A stretch of 46,055 nucleotides of DNA from Bdellovibrionales bacterium (GTDB taxonomy: Bacteria > Bdellovibrionota > Bdellovibrionia > Bdellovibrionales > Bdellovibrionaceae), in NCBI GenBank assembly GCA_018266295.1, contig JAFEAQ010000013.1, positions 1 through 46,055 of the forward strand, given 5' to 3'. Of this stretch, positions 8,743 to 17,178 are shown one piece after another. Below the pieces are notes generated by a model. That model was not told the DNA's origin. It did no database searches and was given only the letters and a program-made list of their open reading frames with translations. Position numbers and translations under genes: made by a program. The first letter of the stretch is position 1; each line of letters begins with the position of its first letter.

Positions 8743-8768
8743 CGAAGTAGCTCGAGAGAGCTACTTCG
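8743..8768. terminator. hairpin between convergent HiPIP and fadD genes
   Basis: A perfect 11-bp stem (8743-8753 with 8758-8768) with loop GAGA overlaps the fadD stop codon. It has no T-tract on either strand, so it may end transcription weakly or stabilise the 3' ends. Confidence 0.6.
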
Positions 8769-10440
8769 CTGCTTGTTGAACGTGTTCGTCGCGCAAAGCA
8801 CGGCGCAGGATTTTCCCCACATTCGTCTTTGGTAATTCAGTTCTGAATTCCACTTCTCTTGGAACTTTATAATTCGTTAAGCTCTTCTTTGCTTGAGCAA
8901 TCACATCCTGAGCTGTCAGGTTCGGATCCTTCTTCACAACGAAAACTTTCACGACTTCGCCGGAGTGCTCATTCGGAACACCGATTGCGGCCACCTCAAG
9001 AACGCCCGGGTGAGAGGCAATCGCATCCTCAACTTCATTCGGGTAAACATTGAAACCTGAAACAAGAATCATGTCTTTTTTACGGTCGACGATTTTAAAG
9101 TAACCATCTTCATCGACAACCGCGATATCGCCAGTATGAAGCCAGCCGTTTTTGAGAACCTTAGCGGTTTCATCAGGACGCTTCCAATAGCCTTGCATCA
9201 CTTGCGGGCCGAAAACGCACAGCTCGCCCGATTGCCCAGGAGGAACCTCTTGATCGTTGTCATCAACAAGTTTGATGTTGGTGCTTGGAACCGGCAAGCC
9301 TATCGTGCCGACTTTGTCGCGGCCGTCAATCGGGTTACAGCAAGCCACCGGCGAAGTCTCGGTCAAACCATAGCCTTCGACGAGAATGCTTTTTGTGAGT
9401 TCTTTCCAGCGATTGCAAACGGAGGTTTGCAAAGCCATCGCGCCGGCAACACTCATTTTGAGTTTTGAGAAATCAAGTTTGCGGAATTCTTCGTTGTTCA
9501 GAAGACCGTTGTAGAGCGTGTTCACGCCCGACATCAGAGTAAAGTGATTGTTGCGCATATCTTTGACCAGCGCCGGAAGATCGCGTGGATTTGTAACCAG
9601 CACGTTGTGTGCGCCGTATTTCATGAACGCGAGGCAATTCACTGTCAGAGAGAAAATATGATAAAGCGGAAGTGGTGTGATGCAAACTTCTTCGCCTTCT
9701 TTCAAAACAGGAGTCATCCACGCGCAAATTTGCAACATGTTGGCAATGATGTTTTTGTGACTAAGCACCGCGCCTTTAGAAACTCCCGTTGTTCCGCCAG
9801 TGTATTGCAAGAAGGCAATATCGTCATGGGTGCTCGCGATATTTTGGACGGGCTTTCCGTGACCTAGTTCCATGGCTTGCTTGAAAGTGTAAGCGTGAGG
9901 CAAGCTATAAGTCGGCACCATTTTCTTGATGTATTTCACCACTGAGTTCACGATCAAACCCTTCGGGAACGGGAAGAGGTCGGCGAGCTCCGTCACAATC
10001 ACAGATTCGATTTTCGTCTCTTTGAGAATCTTCTCGAGATGGTGAGCAAAGTTCGCCATAATCACGATGGCTTTAGGCTCTGCATCCTTGAATTGGTGAA
10101 GCATTTCAGTGGCGGTGTAGAGTGGATTTGTATTTACCACCGTTAGTCCAGACCGGAAGGCGGCAAACAAGGCCACTGGGAACTGAAGAAGGTTTGGCAT
10201 TTGCAAAGCGATGCGATCGCCTTTTTTCAGTTTTAATTCGTTCTGAAGAAAACCAGCAAAGATCTCGACCTTTTGGGCGAGTTCGGAGTAGGTGATTTTC
10301 ACGCCCATATTTGAGAAAGCAATCTTCTCAGGATATTTCTGGCAAGCTTCGTCGAAAACTTGCATAATCGAAGAGTATTCCTGCACATTAATTTCTGCAG
10401 GGATGCCCTTGGGGTAGTGCTTAAGCCAAATTTTCTCCAT
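8761..10440 (-). CDS. fadD: long-chain fatty acid-CoA ligase
   Basis: A 559-aa acyl-CoA synthetase of the ANL superfamily that activates long-chain fatty acids to acyl-CoA at the cytoplasmic membrane. The ATP/AMP motif YTGGTTGVSKGA, the GYGLTETSP motif, the hinge region with GWLHTGD and DRKKDMI, and the C-terminal lysine in NVGKILRR are all present. The N-terminal MEKIWLKHYP start is typical of FadD. Length matches E. coli FadD (561 aa). GGAGG precedes the ATG by 5 nt. The promoter is divergent from the lipoprotein gene and overlaps a palindrome. With the oleate hydratase at 33.6 kb it indicates use or detoxification of exogenous, perhaps prey-derived, fatty acids (inference). Confidence 0.95.
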   Translation of the reverse strand: MEKIWLKHYPKGIPAEINVQEYSSIMQVFDEACQKYPEKIAFSNMGVKITYSELAQKVEIFAGFLQNELKLKKGDRIALQMPNLLQFPVALFAAFRSGLTVVNTNPLYTATEMLHQFKDAEPKAIVIMANFAHHLEKILKETKIESVIVTELADLFPFPKGLIVNSVVKYIKKMVPTYSLPHAYTFKQAMELGHGKPVQNIASTHDDIAFLQYTGGTTGVSKGAVLSHKNIIANMLQICAWMTPVLKEGEEVCITPLPLYHIFSLTVNCLAFMKYGAHNVLVTNPRDLPALVKDMRNNHFTLMSGVNTLYNGLLNNEEFRKLDFSKLKMSVAGAMALQTSVCNRWKELTKSILVEGYGLTETSPVACCNPIDGRDKVGTIGLPVPSTNIKLVDDNDQEVPPGQSGELCVFGPQVMQGYWKRPDETAKVLKNGWLHTGDIAVVDEDGYFKIVDRKKDMILVSGFNVYPNEVEDAIASHPGVLEVAAIGVPNEHSGEVVKVFVVKKDPNLTAQDVIAQAKKSLTNYKVPREVEFRTELPKTNVGKILRRALRDEHVQQAAK

Positions 10441-10473
10441 CGCGGCCTCCGGGTTTTACTAATTGCAAGTAGC

Positions 10474-10509
10474 CTCTAAATTTTAGAGAGGTTACGCTAG
10501 GGAAGTCAA
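10474..10509 (-). promoter_or_regulatory. fadD promoter overlapping a palindromic operator
   Basis: On the minus strand TTGACT (10504-10509) and TAAAAT, 18 bp downstream, form a promoter. The -10 lies in the palindrome CTCTAAA-T-TTTAGAG (10474-10488). A repressor bound there would block fadD and could also affect the divergent lipoprotein gene. It does not match the E. coli FadR box that I know. Confidence 0.5.
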
Positions 10510-10512
10510 TAC

Positions 10513-11697
10513 ATGCGAGTTTTGCTCTTCAGTCTTATCATGCTCATTTTCTGTGCAAGTTGCACTTTCAAAAAGAAAGAGGCAGCTTCTGAGAGCGCGA
10601 CGCCTGAAGTTCGTGGGGCGCCGGTCCCAAAACTAAAGGCGACGATGACTCCTGAAGCGATCAAGCCTGCGGATCGTGAAGCACAGAAAATTCTCCATTG
10701 GTTTGAGCAGATGGACGCGATCTTTCGTGAGTCCCTTTGGGTGATTCGTAAGGAGCGCGCTCCGCAAGGAAAATCGATTTTCGGTAAGTTTCAAAGAGCG
10801 CTTCTGGTGGATATGAAGCAGAAGCTTTCGAACAAATCTCTGTTCCGATGCGATGTCTACTCGATGACTCGGAATGTGTCCGGCCTTGGGGGAGTTCCGC
10901 AAAATGCGGAGGTTATGCATCAGTGTAACACCAAAGAAAGCTTCATCAAAATCGGTGACTGGAATCATGCAAAGGACACGGAGCTTACCATGAACTTCCG
11001 TGGTGGCAATCTCTCGGAGGTTCTGGGTTTTACAACCGGGATTTTAAGTCCGCGGATCAGTTGTAAACTGAAGTCGTCCGAAAATGGCATTATTGAAAAT
11101 TTCAGCTGTGACGGATTTATGATTGATTATAATCCGGCAAAAAATCAGGTCTTGCGGTTTAATCAATACGAATACCAAAAAAACTCCAAGAACATGCTTT
11201 ATATCAAAGCGGAAGTTTTGGAAAATCTTGATCCGGTGAAGAAGATTGAAGTGAATATTCCTATGGAAGGAAAGATCACCGTCACAGAAACTGTTTTGCA
11301 ACAGCCTGAGTATCTGGCAAAACAAGTTCCGGCAACGCCGACCCCGGCGCCAAGTGTTTCTCCGACAGCAAACCTAGAAGCCATTAGTGCAGAGGATATT
11401 TATCATGACCGCAACGGCAAAGAAATCGACCGTCAAGAAAACCCGCAAAGCCGCGGCATCCGCGCGCCAAAAGCCCCAAAACAGCAACAGCCGCAAAACT
11501 CTTACGAAGGCGTCACGGAAAGCAACGACCAAGCGAATCCCGAAGACCAACAGCAAATCCAACAGCAGCAAGTCATCCAACAGCCGCCTCAGCTCCAGCA
11601 AGGGCAGCCTCAAGGAGAGCCTCAGCAGGAAGCCGTCCCGGCCAACGGCCAAGACCTCGACCCGCATGAACAAAACCGCGAGCAAAACACCCGCTAG
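10513..11697 (+). CDS. lipoprotein with Gln/Pro-rich C-terminal tail
   Basis: A 394-aa predicted lipoprotein with lipobox FCASC (acylated Cys17). Residues about 50-270 look like a mixed alpha/beta globular domain that I do not recognise. From about residue 275 it becomes low complexity: a Thr/Pro linker, then a long Gln/Pro/Asn-rich tail ending at 11697. The tail is read from DNA that is also open in the +1 frame, where it encodes the basic N-terminal extension of the peroxiredoxin below. About 23 of the 300 plus-strand bases at 11401-11700 are T, so stop codons are rare in every plus frame and open frames alone prove little. The body of the protein is well supported; the tail after about residue 297 is less sure. 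Confidence 0.72.
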   Translation: MRVLLFSLIMLIFCASCTFKKKEAASESATPEVRGAPVPKLKATMTPEAIKPADREAQKILHWFEQMDAIFRESLWVIRKERAPQGKSIFGKFQRALLVDMKQKLSNKSLFRCDVYSMTRNVSGLGGVPQNAEVMHQCNTKESFIKIGDWNHAKDTELTMNFRGGNLSEVLGFTTGILSPRISCKLKSSENGIIENFSCDGFMIDYNPAKNQVLRFNQYEYQKNSKNMLYIKAEVLENLDPVKKIEVNIPMEGKITVTETVLQQPEYLAKQVPATPTPAPSVSPTANLEAISAEDIYHDRNGKEIDRQENPQSRGIRAPKAPKQQQPQNSYEGVTESNDQANPEDQQQIQQQQVIQQPPQLQQGQPQGEPQQEAVPANGQDLDPHEQNREQNTR

Positions 11698-12160
11698 CTC
11701 TATGAAGTTAAACTCAGTCGTGCCAGATTTTACAATTCCATCGACTCACAGCGGGGATGTTTCGCTTTCAAGCCTGCGCGGCAAGAAGGTGGTGTTGTAT
11801 TTTTATCCGAAAGACAATACTCCGGGCTGCACTCTCGAGGGGCAAGAGTTCAATCATCTGTATCCTGAATTTCAAAAAGCCAACACGGTGGTTTTTGGTG
11901 TGTCCCGAGACAGCGTGAAGTCGCATGACAATTTCAAATGCAAATTTGATTTTAAATTCGAGTTGCTTTCAGATGCCGACGAAAAGCTCTGTAAGATTTT
12001 TGATGTGATCAAAGAAAAGAACATGTACGGACGTAGGGTTCTTGGAATTGAGCGCAGTACATTTGTAATCAACGAAGAAGGCCAGCTTGTCGGTGAGTTC
12101 CGTAAAATCAAAGCGCCAGGCCATGCGGCAGAGATGCTCAAGTTCGTTCAAGGCCTTTAA
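11405..12160 (+). CDS. bcp: Bcp/PrxQ-type peroxiredoxin with a basic N-terminal extension
   Basis: A thiol peroxidase that reduces hydrogen peroxide and organic hydroperoxides. The canonical domain starts at MKLNSVVPDF (ATG 11702) and is 152 aa, the normal Bcp length, with peroxidatic cysteine in YPKDNTPGCT. No cysteine lies five residues later as in E. coli Bcp, so a different resolving cysteine or a 1-Cys mechanism is likely. The long form from ATG 11405 adds 99 residues rich in Lys, Ser, Thr and Arg, read inside the upstream lipoprotein gene in another frame. Start choice: 11405 has AGAGG upstream, while 11702 lacks a Shine-Dalgarno sequence but sits 4 nt after the lipoprotein stop. The tail resembles histone-H1-like basic tails and may bind DNA or RNA (inference). 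Confidence 0.8.
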   Translation: MTATAKKSTVKKTRKAAASARQKPQNSNSRKTLTKASRKATTKRIPKTNSKSNSSKSSNSRLSSSKGSLKESLSRKPSRPTAKTSTRMNKTASKTPASSMKLNSVVPDFTIPSTHSGDVSLSSLRGKKVVLYFYPKDNTPGCTLEGQEFNHLYPEFQKANTVVFGVSRDSVKSHDNFKCKFDFKFELLSDADEKLCKIFDVIKEKNMYGRRVLGIERSTFVINEEGQLVGEFRKIKAPGHAAEMLKFVQGL

Positions 12161-12181
12161 GCTTCATATTGTAAGAATCAT

Positions 12182-12210
12182 AAAAAAGGCGCCGAGACGG
12201 CGCCTTTTTT
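12182..12210. terminator. bidirectional Rho-independent terminator of bcp and htpG
   Basis: A 13-bp perfect stem (12182-12194 with 12198-12210) includes A6 on the left and T6 on the right around a GGCGCCG core and an AGA loop. It lies between two convergent genes and would serve both strands. Confidence 0.93.
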
Positions 12211-12227
12211 GTTTGTAGAATCAAGTT

Positions 12228-14087
12228 CTAGTGCTGACCCAACATCAATTCAGCGAGCTGCTTACTAAAACGTTTCGGATCAGGAATATTAGACCCTTCG
12301 TTCAGCAGGGCCTGAGAGTAGAGGACCTCCGTCCAAAGCTTCTGCTGATCGCCTGTCAGGCTCAGAAGCTTTTCAATCACTGGATGCTTTGGATTGATCT
12401 CAAGAATGCGCTTGGCATTCATGCCTTGGTCCTGACCCATTTGCGACAAGATCTTCTGCATATGAGCCGAAGGATCGTGACTGCCAGCCACCAAAACCGC
12501 CGGAGTTTCTGTCAGACGGTCTGAGATGTTTACATCTTTAACCTGGTCTTTCAGGGTTTCCTTCATGGATTCCATCAAAGGTTTAAATCTTTCAAGGAAG
12601 CCTTTTTTCTCTTCTTCTTTGGTTTTCTTTTCTTCTTCCGTATCAAGATTCAGATCTTCTTTGGTGACGGACTGAAGTTTTTTATCTTTGTAATCACGAA
12701 GAACATCAACAACCCACTCATCGACTGGATCCGCAAGCAAAAGAACTTCGTAATTTTTTTCCTTCAGTTTCTCGAGATAAGGACTTTCCTTCATTTTCGC
12801 GAGGTCATCGCCTGTCATGAAGTAGATGTCTTTTTGACCGTCTTTCATGCGGCCCACGTATTCTTCCAAAGTGGTCCAAGCGTCTCCCGCAGTGCTCTTA
12901 AACAAAGTTACGTCCTGCAATTTTTCTTTGTTAGCAGCATCACTTGGGAAACCTTCTTTGAGAACGGCGCCGAATTCCTTCCAGAACATTTCATAAAGAC
13001 CGCGCTCTTTACTGATCATGTCCTTCAAAGAGCCAAGAACCTTATTAACGACATTTTTGCGGATCTGAGTGACTTGACGGTCTTGTTGCAAAATTTCGCG
13101 TGAAACGTTCAAAGACAGGTCGCTGCTATCGACAAGGCCTTTTACAAAGCGCAAGTACTGCGGAATGAGGTCTTTACAGTCTGCCATGATGAACACGCGT
13201 TTAACATACAGACTCAGGCCATACTCCGTATCGCGCATGTTGAAGTTCCAAGGCTTTTGTGTCGGGATGTAGAGCAAAGCATTAAACTCCATCGTGCCCT
13301 CAGCACGGTAGTGAATGGTCTTAATTGGATCATTCCAGTCGTGGCTAAGGTGATGATAGAATTCTTTGTATTCTTCTTTCGTAATTTCAGAAGGAGATTT
13401 CAGCCACAGCGCTTTTTGGCTATTGAGGGTTTCATCTTCTTTTTCGCCCTTCATTTTAATCGGATAAGCGATGAAGTCCGAATATTTTTTCACCAGCGCC
13501 TTCAGAGTAAATGCATCCGTGAAATCTTGAACTTCATCCTCTTCAGCGAATTTCTTTAAGTGAAGCGTAATCGTTGTTCCGTGGCCTTCAGCGCGTGGGA
13601 TTTCGTCAATCGTGTAAGTGCCGTCGCCTTTGCTTTCCCAAAGGGTGCCAACGTGGGTACCTGCTTTTTGTGTGTGAAGAGTCACTTTGTCAGCGACCAT
13701 AAACGAAGAATAGAAGCCCACACCAAACTGACCAATGAGTTCTGGGCGTTCTTTCATTTCTTGGCTGAGCTGAGCAAAGCGTTTTGTGCCAGAGCGGGCG
13801 ATGGTGCCGATGTATTCGACCACCTCTTCAGGGCTCATGCCGATCCCGTTATCTTGGATTTTCAGCGTATGGGCTTCTTTATTGGGCTCCAGGCGAATCA
13901 TCAACTCTGTGCCTGGAGTCATTAAATTGTCCTGAGTCAGGGAGTTGAACTTCAATTTGTCGATCGCATCGGACGCGTTGGATACGAGCTCACGCAAAAA
14001 GATTTCTTTGTGTGAGTAAAGGGAATGGATCATCAGATCCAAAAGTTGTTTGATTTCAGCGTTGAAGCTTTGTGTCTGTTTCGCCAT
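12228..14087 (-). CDS. htpG: molecular chaperone HtpG (bacterial Hsp90)
   Basis: A 619-aa ATP-dependent chaperone, close to the E. coli length. The N-terminal GHKL ATPase domain shows the Hsp90 signature around FLRELVSNASDAIDKLKF, the ADP-binding DNGIGM motif and the lid glycines in GQFGVGFYS. The middle domain contains the catalytic-arginine region and SSDLSLNVSREILQQ, and the C-terminal dimerisation domain is complete. AAAGGAG precedes the ATG. It starts only 19 bp after the stop of the tryptophan dioxygenase gene, so it is probably the last gene of that operon or has a promoter inside kynA. No heat-shock promoter fits in the gap. Confidence 0.97.
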   Translation of the reverse strand: MAKQTQSFNAEIKQLLDLMIHSLYSHKEIFLRELVSNASDAIDKLKFNSLTQDNLMTPGTELMIRLEPNKEAHTLKIQDNGIGMSPEEVVEYIGTIARSGTKRFAQLSQEMKERPELIGQFGVGFYSSFMVADKVTLHTQKAGTHVGTLWESKGDGTYTIDEIPRAEGHGTTITLHLKKFAEEDEVQDFTDAFTLKALVKKYSDFIAYPIKMKGEKEDETLNSQKALWLKSPSEITKEEYKEFYHHLSHDWNDPIKTIHYRAEGTMEFNALLYIPTQKPWNFNMRDTEYGLSLYVKRVFIMADCKDLIPQYLRFVKGLVDSSDLSLNVSREILQQDRQVTQIRKNVVNKVLGSLKDMISKERGLYEMFWKEFGAVLKEGFPSDAANKEKLQDVTLFKSTAGDAWTTLEEYVGRMKDGQKDIYFMTGDDLAKMKESPYLEKLKEKNYEVLLLADPVDEWVVDVLRDYKDKKLQSVTKEDLNLDTEEEKKTKEEEKKGFLERFKPLMESMKETLKDQVKDVNISDRLTETPAVLVAGSHDPSAHMQKILSQMGQDQGMNAKRILEINPKHPVIEKLLSLTGDQQKLWTEVLYSQALLNEGSNIPDPKRFSKQLAELMLGQH

Positions 14088-14106
14088 CGTTAAACTCCTT
14101 TAGTAT

Positions 14107-15186
14107 TTAGTAATTAAAATTCATTTTAGACTGAAGGCTCGCCGGCAAAGGCGGCACCTTCGAGCGTGGAATAAGGAACGTACTTAAATTAAAGAAATCA
14201 GTAAAGACTTTATGCTTGTCCGTTGCCGCCTTCAGATAGGCATGGCCGGAAGAACCGCCGGTTCCGATTTTTTGGCCGAGCATTCGATGAGCCATCAAAG
14301 CATGGCGGTAGCGCCACTGAGTTAATAACTCATCGATATCCATGAGCGAGCTTAAAATCTTAAACGGCACGTGGAAGATTGCTTGATCTCGGTAAAGATA
14401 AATCAGCAAAGCTCCGTGGAAGGCCTTAAACGACAAATGGAAATGACCTTCGTCTTGAAGCTTCTTGTAATCTTCTTCGCTGTAGGTCGCATGGAAGGTC
14501 TTCTCGGATGCATCAATCATCTCGATATTTTTCTTTTTTGCTTCGTCTGAGAGTTGTGGGTTTGTCAGAACCGTGGCGCGGTCGCCGTTAAACATATCGG
14601 TCACGGCTTGCTTGTAGGCGCCCCAGAAATCGAACTCTTTGTTTTGCAAGAACGGAGTCCGAGCAAGCCACTTATCAACCAGCTCAAAGAGGGAGTCTTT
14701 CTTCATAACCTCAGCAACAAGCTGTTGCTGTTTTTCAGGCAAGTGTTTTGAGAAAGGTGTTTGGTTGTAGAGCAGGCGTTCTTTTTCCTTGAGGCCCAGC
14801 TTGATTTCCATCAAACGGAATTGAAAGCTCTGGAATCCTGAAGCCGGGTAGAGGTATTCACGGAACTCGAGGAAATCCAGCGGTGTCATGGTCTCAAGCA
14901 CGTCGATTTGTCCCATGATCAATTTCAAAATAGAAATGACGCGGTCTAAACGGGCTGATGCCAAAGCCATATTTTGCTCAGGAATATTTTGGGCTGAGAA
15001 AATTTCAAGCACAGAGTCCACTTCAAAAAGAATTTGCTTAAACCAAAGTTCATAAGCTTGGTGAACCGTGATGAAGAGCAATTCGTCGTGAGCGGGATTT
15101 CCCATCTCTTCACTGCGGCGATTTTGCGCGCTCAGCAGTTGGTCTATCTTTAGGTAATCGTGGTAATGAATCGGTGGGTGTTTCAT
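14107..15186 (-). CDS. kynA: tryptophan 2,3-dioxygenase
   Basis: A 359-aa cytoplasmic heme enzyme that oxidises L-tryptophan to N-formylkynurenine, the first step of the kynurenine pathway. The family blocks are clear: the substrate-site region HQAYELWFKQILFEVD, the SGFQSFQFRLMEI segment, and the C-terminal GTGGSSGHAYL loop. It is longer than compact bacterial enzymes (about 280-300 aa) and nearer to eukaryotic-type length. The start MKHPPIHYHDYLK at 15186 overlaps the stop of the upstream PLP enzyme by 4 bp (ATGA), which decides the start against a longer reading to 15264. The two following pathway steps (formamidase, kynureninase) have no recognisable standard gene here. Confidence 0.94.
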   Translation of the reverse strand: MKHPPIHYHDYLKIDQLLSAQNRRSEEMGNPAHDELLFITVHQAYELWFKQILFEVDSVLEIFSAQNIPEQNMALASARLDRVISILKLIMGQIDVLETMTPLDFLEFREYLYPASGFQSFQFRLMEIKLGLKEKERLLYNQTPFSKHLPEKQQQLVAEVMKKDSLFELVDKWLARTPFLQNKEFDFWGAYKQAVTDMFNGDRATVLTNPQLSDEAKKKNIEMIDASEKTFHATYSEEDYKKLQDEGHFHLSFKAFHGALLIYLYRDQAIFHVPFKILSSLMDIDELLTQWRYRHALMAHRMLGQKIGTGGSSGHAYLKAATDKHKVFTDFFNLSTFLIPRSKVPPLPASLQSKMNFNY

Positions 15187-16208
15187 CGTGAAAGCTCCTG
15201 AAGACTTTGAACAAAGCCTTCGATATCGGACGGCTGAGTGTCCCAACTGGTCATCCAGCGGCACTCAAACGTGTGTTCGTCCCAGACATAAAAGAAATAT
15301 TTCTCGCGCAGAGGCTTGACCCAGGCCTGGGGGATTTTTGCAAAGATCGCATTGGCTTCGCGTTTTTGCGTGATGTGCACACCCGGGATGTCTTTGGCTC
15401 CTTGGTAAAGCTTTTCCGCCATTGCACAGGAATGTTCGGCAATTTCTTTCCAGAGACCGCCGTTAAAATATTCTAAAAACTGTGCGGAAATAAAACGGGT
15501 TTTAGACGGTAGCTGCGCCAATTGCTTACGGTAGAATTTGACATCTTTTGCAAGCTGAGGATTTAAAAACACCACAGCTTCACCCATCATGAGACCGTTT
15601 TTTGTGCCGCCAAAAGAAATCACATCGACGCCTAGGTCCGTGGTGAATTCTTTGAATGATTTTTTTAAGCTGACGGCCGCATTGGAAAGGCGGGCGCCAT
15701 CGATATGGACAAAAAGCTTTTCAGATTTTGCCCAACTGATGATTTCTTTAAGCTCTTCCATGGAGTACAGCGTGCCGAACTCTGTGGGCTGAGTCAGGCT
15801 CACGATCTGAGCTTGAGAATAATGCTGATCACCGCGACGGATGTGGGCGCGCTTTAAATCTTCCAGGCGAAGCTTTCCGTTCACTGTCGGGAGTGGAATG
15901 AGCTTAAGGCCTGCAAGATATTCCGGAGCCCCGCACTCATCGACGTTAATGTGCGCTAAGTCCGAGCAGTAGCAAGATTGGAAAGATTTCGAAGCCGCTT
16001 TCAGAGAAAGAACGTTGGCGGCGGTGCCGTTAAAAACGAAAAACACCTCCGCCTGCGGGCCGAAATGTTCGCGAAAAAGTTTTTCTGCTTTTTCGGTCCA
16101 TTCGTCGGTGCCGTAACTGGGGGCGTGTTCAGCATTGGCTTTTGCAAGCGCCTCCAAAATGCGGGGATGAACGCCGGAGTGATTGTCGGAACCAAAACCT
16201 CGCTTCAT
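15183..16208 (-). CDS. threonine-aldolase-family PLP enzyme (beta-eliminating lyase fold)
   Basis: A 341-aa fold-type I PLP enzyme. The N-terminus (SDNHSGVHPRIL) and HIDGAR (168-173) match low-specificity threonine aldolases, and Lys203 in SFGGTKNG is the probable Schiff-base lysine. Threonine aldolases cleave L-threonine or allo-threonine to glycine and acetaldehyde. Its place between an arginase-family enzyme and tryptophan dioxygenase, with a 4-bp overlap to the latter, makes a role in kynurenine side-chain cleavage worth testing, because kynureninase shares the fold; sequence alone favours the aldolase family. It is 11 bp downstream of the arginase-family gene. Confidence 0.85.
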   Translation of the reverse strand: MKRGFGSDNHSGVHPRILEALAKANAEHAPSYGTDEWTEKAEKLFREHFGPQAEVFFVFNGTAANVLSLKAASKSFQSCYCSDLAHINVDECGAPEYLAGLKLIPLPTVNGKLRLEDLKRAHIRRGDQHYSQAQIVSLTQPTEFGTLYSMEELKEIISWAKSEKLFVHIDGARLSNAAVSLKKSFKEFTTDLGVDVISFGGTKNGLMMGEAVVFLNPQLAKDVKFYRKQLAQLPSKTRFISAQFLEYFNGGLWKEIAEHSCAMAEKLYQGAKDIPGVHITQKREANAIFAKIPQAWVKPLREKYFFYVWDEHTFECRWMTSWDTQPSDIEGFVQSLQELSR

Positions 16209-16219
16209 GAAAGGTCTCC

Positions 16220-17176
16220 TTAAGAATTAAAAATCGTATGATGCAGAATCAGTGCCGCCAATTTGCTGGTACGGTTGTCTTGATCCAGCGGCGGCGAAAC
16301 TTCGTAAATCGCCAGGCTGCGCACGTCCAGCAAAGACTGAAGCATTTGAAGTGTGGGCAGGAAGTCCTGCATTCTTAAGCCCGTGGTCCACGATTGACTG
16401 CAGCCCGGAGCTTCGTTCGAAGTAAAGGCATCAATATCCACACTCAACATACACGGACGGCCTTTGAAGCTCTGAACCAAGGGTTCGAGTGTTGCTTTAA
16501 GTCCTAGCTCCATCATGTCTTGATAAAGCAAAATCTGCGCGCCCTTGCTCTTTGCCCAATTTAAGTGAGCAAGGCTATTGCACTGGTTTTGCAACCCCAC
16601 TTCGACAAAGTCGAACTGGCCATCGTACTGAGTTAGCAGGCGATTGAAAGGAGTGCCGCTATGAAAGCCCTTATCGGTCGGACGAACATCTAAGTGAGCA
16701 TCAAAGTTGATCACAACCGGGCGTTGATTTTTGCTCAAGCAATAGTCGATAAATCCCGCGCCGTCGGCATAGCCATAATCATGGCCTCCGCCGAGACTGA
16801 GGGTGCGGTGACCGTGGGCTAAAGAAGCGCGAGTGATTTCGCGCCCACGTTCGTGGCGCTCGGCCAGCGGAAGTTCGACCGGGACGTTACCAAGATCCAC
16901 TAAATTTTGCGGCTTGGGATTTAACAGGGACGGCGTCATTTTGTAGAAGTAAGTGCGAATGGCCTGGGGAGCTTCTTTAGCCCCCGGACGGCCGCCGTTC
17001 ATGGCAATGCCCTCGTCATCGGGATACCCGAGCAGGGTCCAAGCCGGCGATGAAATCTGAGCAAAGTCGTCTGTTTTATGCGGAGAAAAAGCTTTGACCC
17101 ATTCGCCGAGGCGAGGGTCTGAGGCGTCATTGCGTGTGAAGAAAAGTTTTGAATCGGTGGGTGTGGTCCAAGCCAT
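16220..17176 (-). CDS. arginase/formimidoylglutamase-family metallohydrolase
   Basis: A 318-aa binuclear-metal amidohydrolase of the ureohydrolase superfamily. Metal ligands are in place: His132 in GGGHDYG, Asp159/His161/Asp163 in NFDAHLD, and Asp247/Asp249 in SVDID. The GGRPGAKEAPQAIR block near residue 61 and SNEAPG near 253 are also typical. The family includes arginase, agmatinase and HutG; the overall pattern is closest to HutG-like members, but no hut genes are nearby. It lies 2 bp after the upstream secreted-protein gene and 11 bp before the PLP enzyme. In this operon it could act as an N-formyl- or formimidoyl-hydrolase, for example on N-formylkynurenine. That is inference only. Confidence 0.85.
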   Translation of the reverse strand: MAWTTPTDSKLFFTRNDASDPRLGEWVKAFSPHKTDDFAQISSPAWTLLGYPDDEGIAMNGGRPGAKEAPQAIRTYFYKMTPSLLNPKPQNLVDLGNVPVELPLAERHERGREITRASLAHGHRTLSLGGGHDYGYADGAGFIDYCLSKNQRPVVINFDAHLDVRPTDKGFHSGTPFNRLLTQYDGQFDFVEVGLQNQCNSLAHLNWAKSKGAQILLYQDMMELGLKATLEPLVQSFKGRPCMLSVDIDAFTSNEAPGCSQSWTTGLRMQDFLPTLQMLQSLLDVRSLAIYEVSPPLDQDNRTSKLAALILHHTIFNS

Positions 17177-17178
17177 GC

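Noticed and set aside
11374-11685. Minus-strand open frame of 103 codons opposite the lipoprotein/bcp overlap
   Set aside because: It is the complement of a Gln-rich, T-poor tract and so reads as Leu-rich. It has no ribosome site and no plausible start context.
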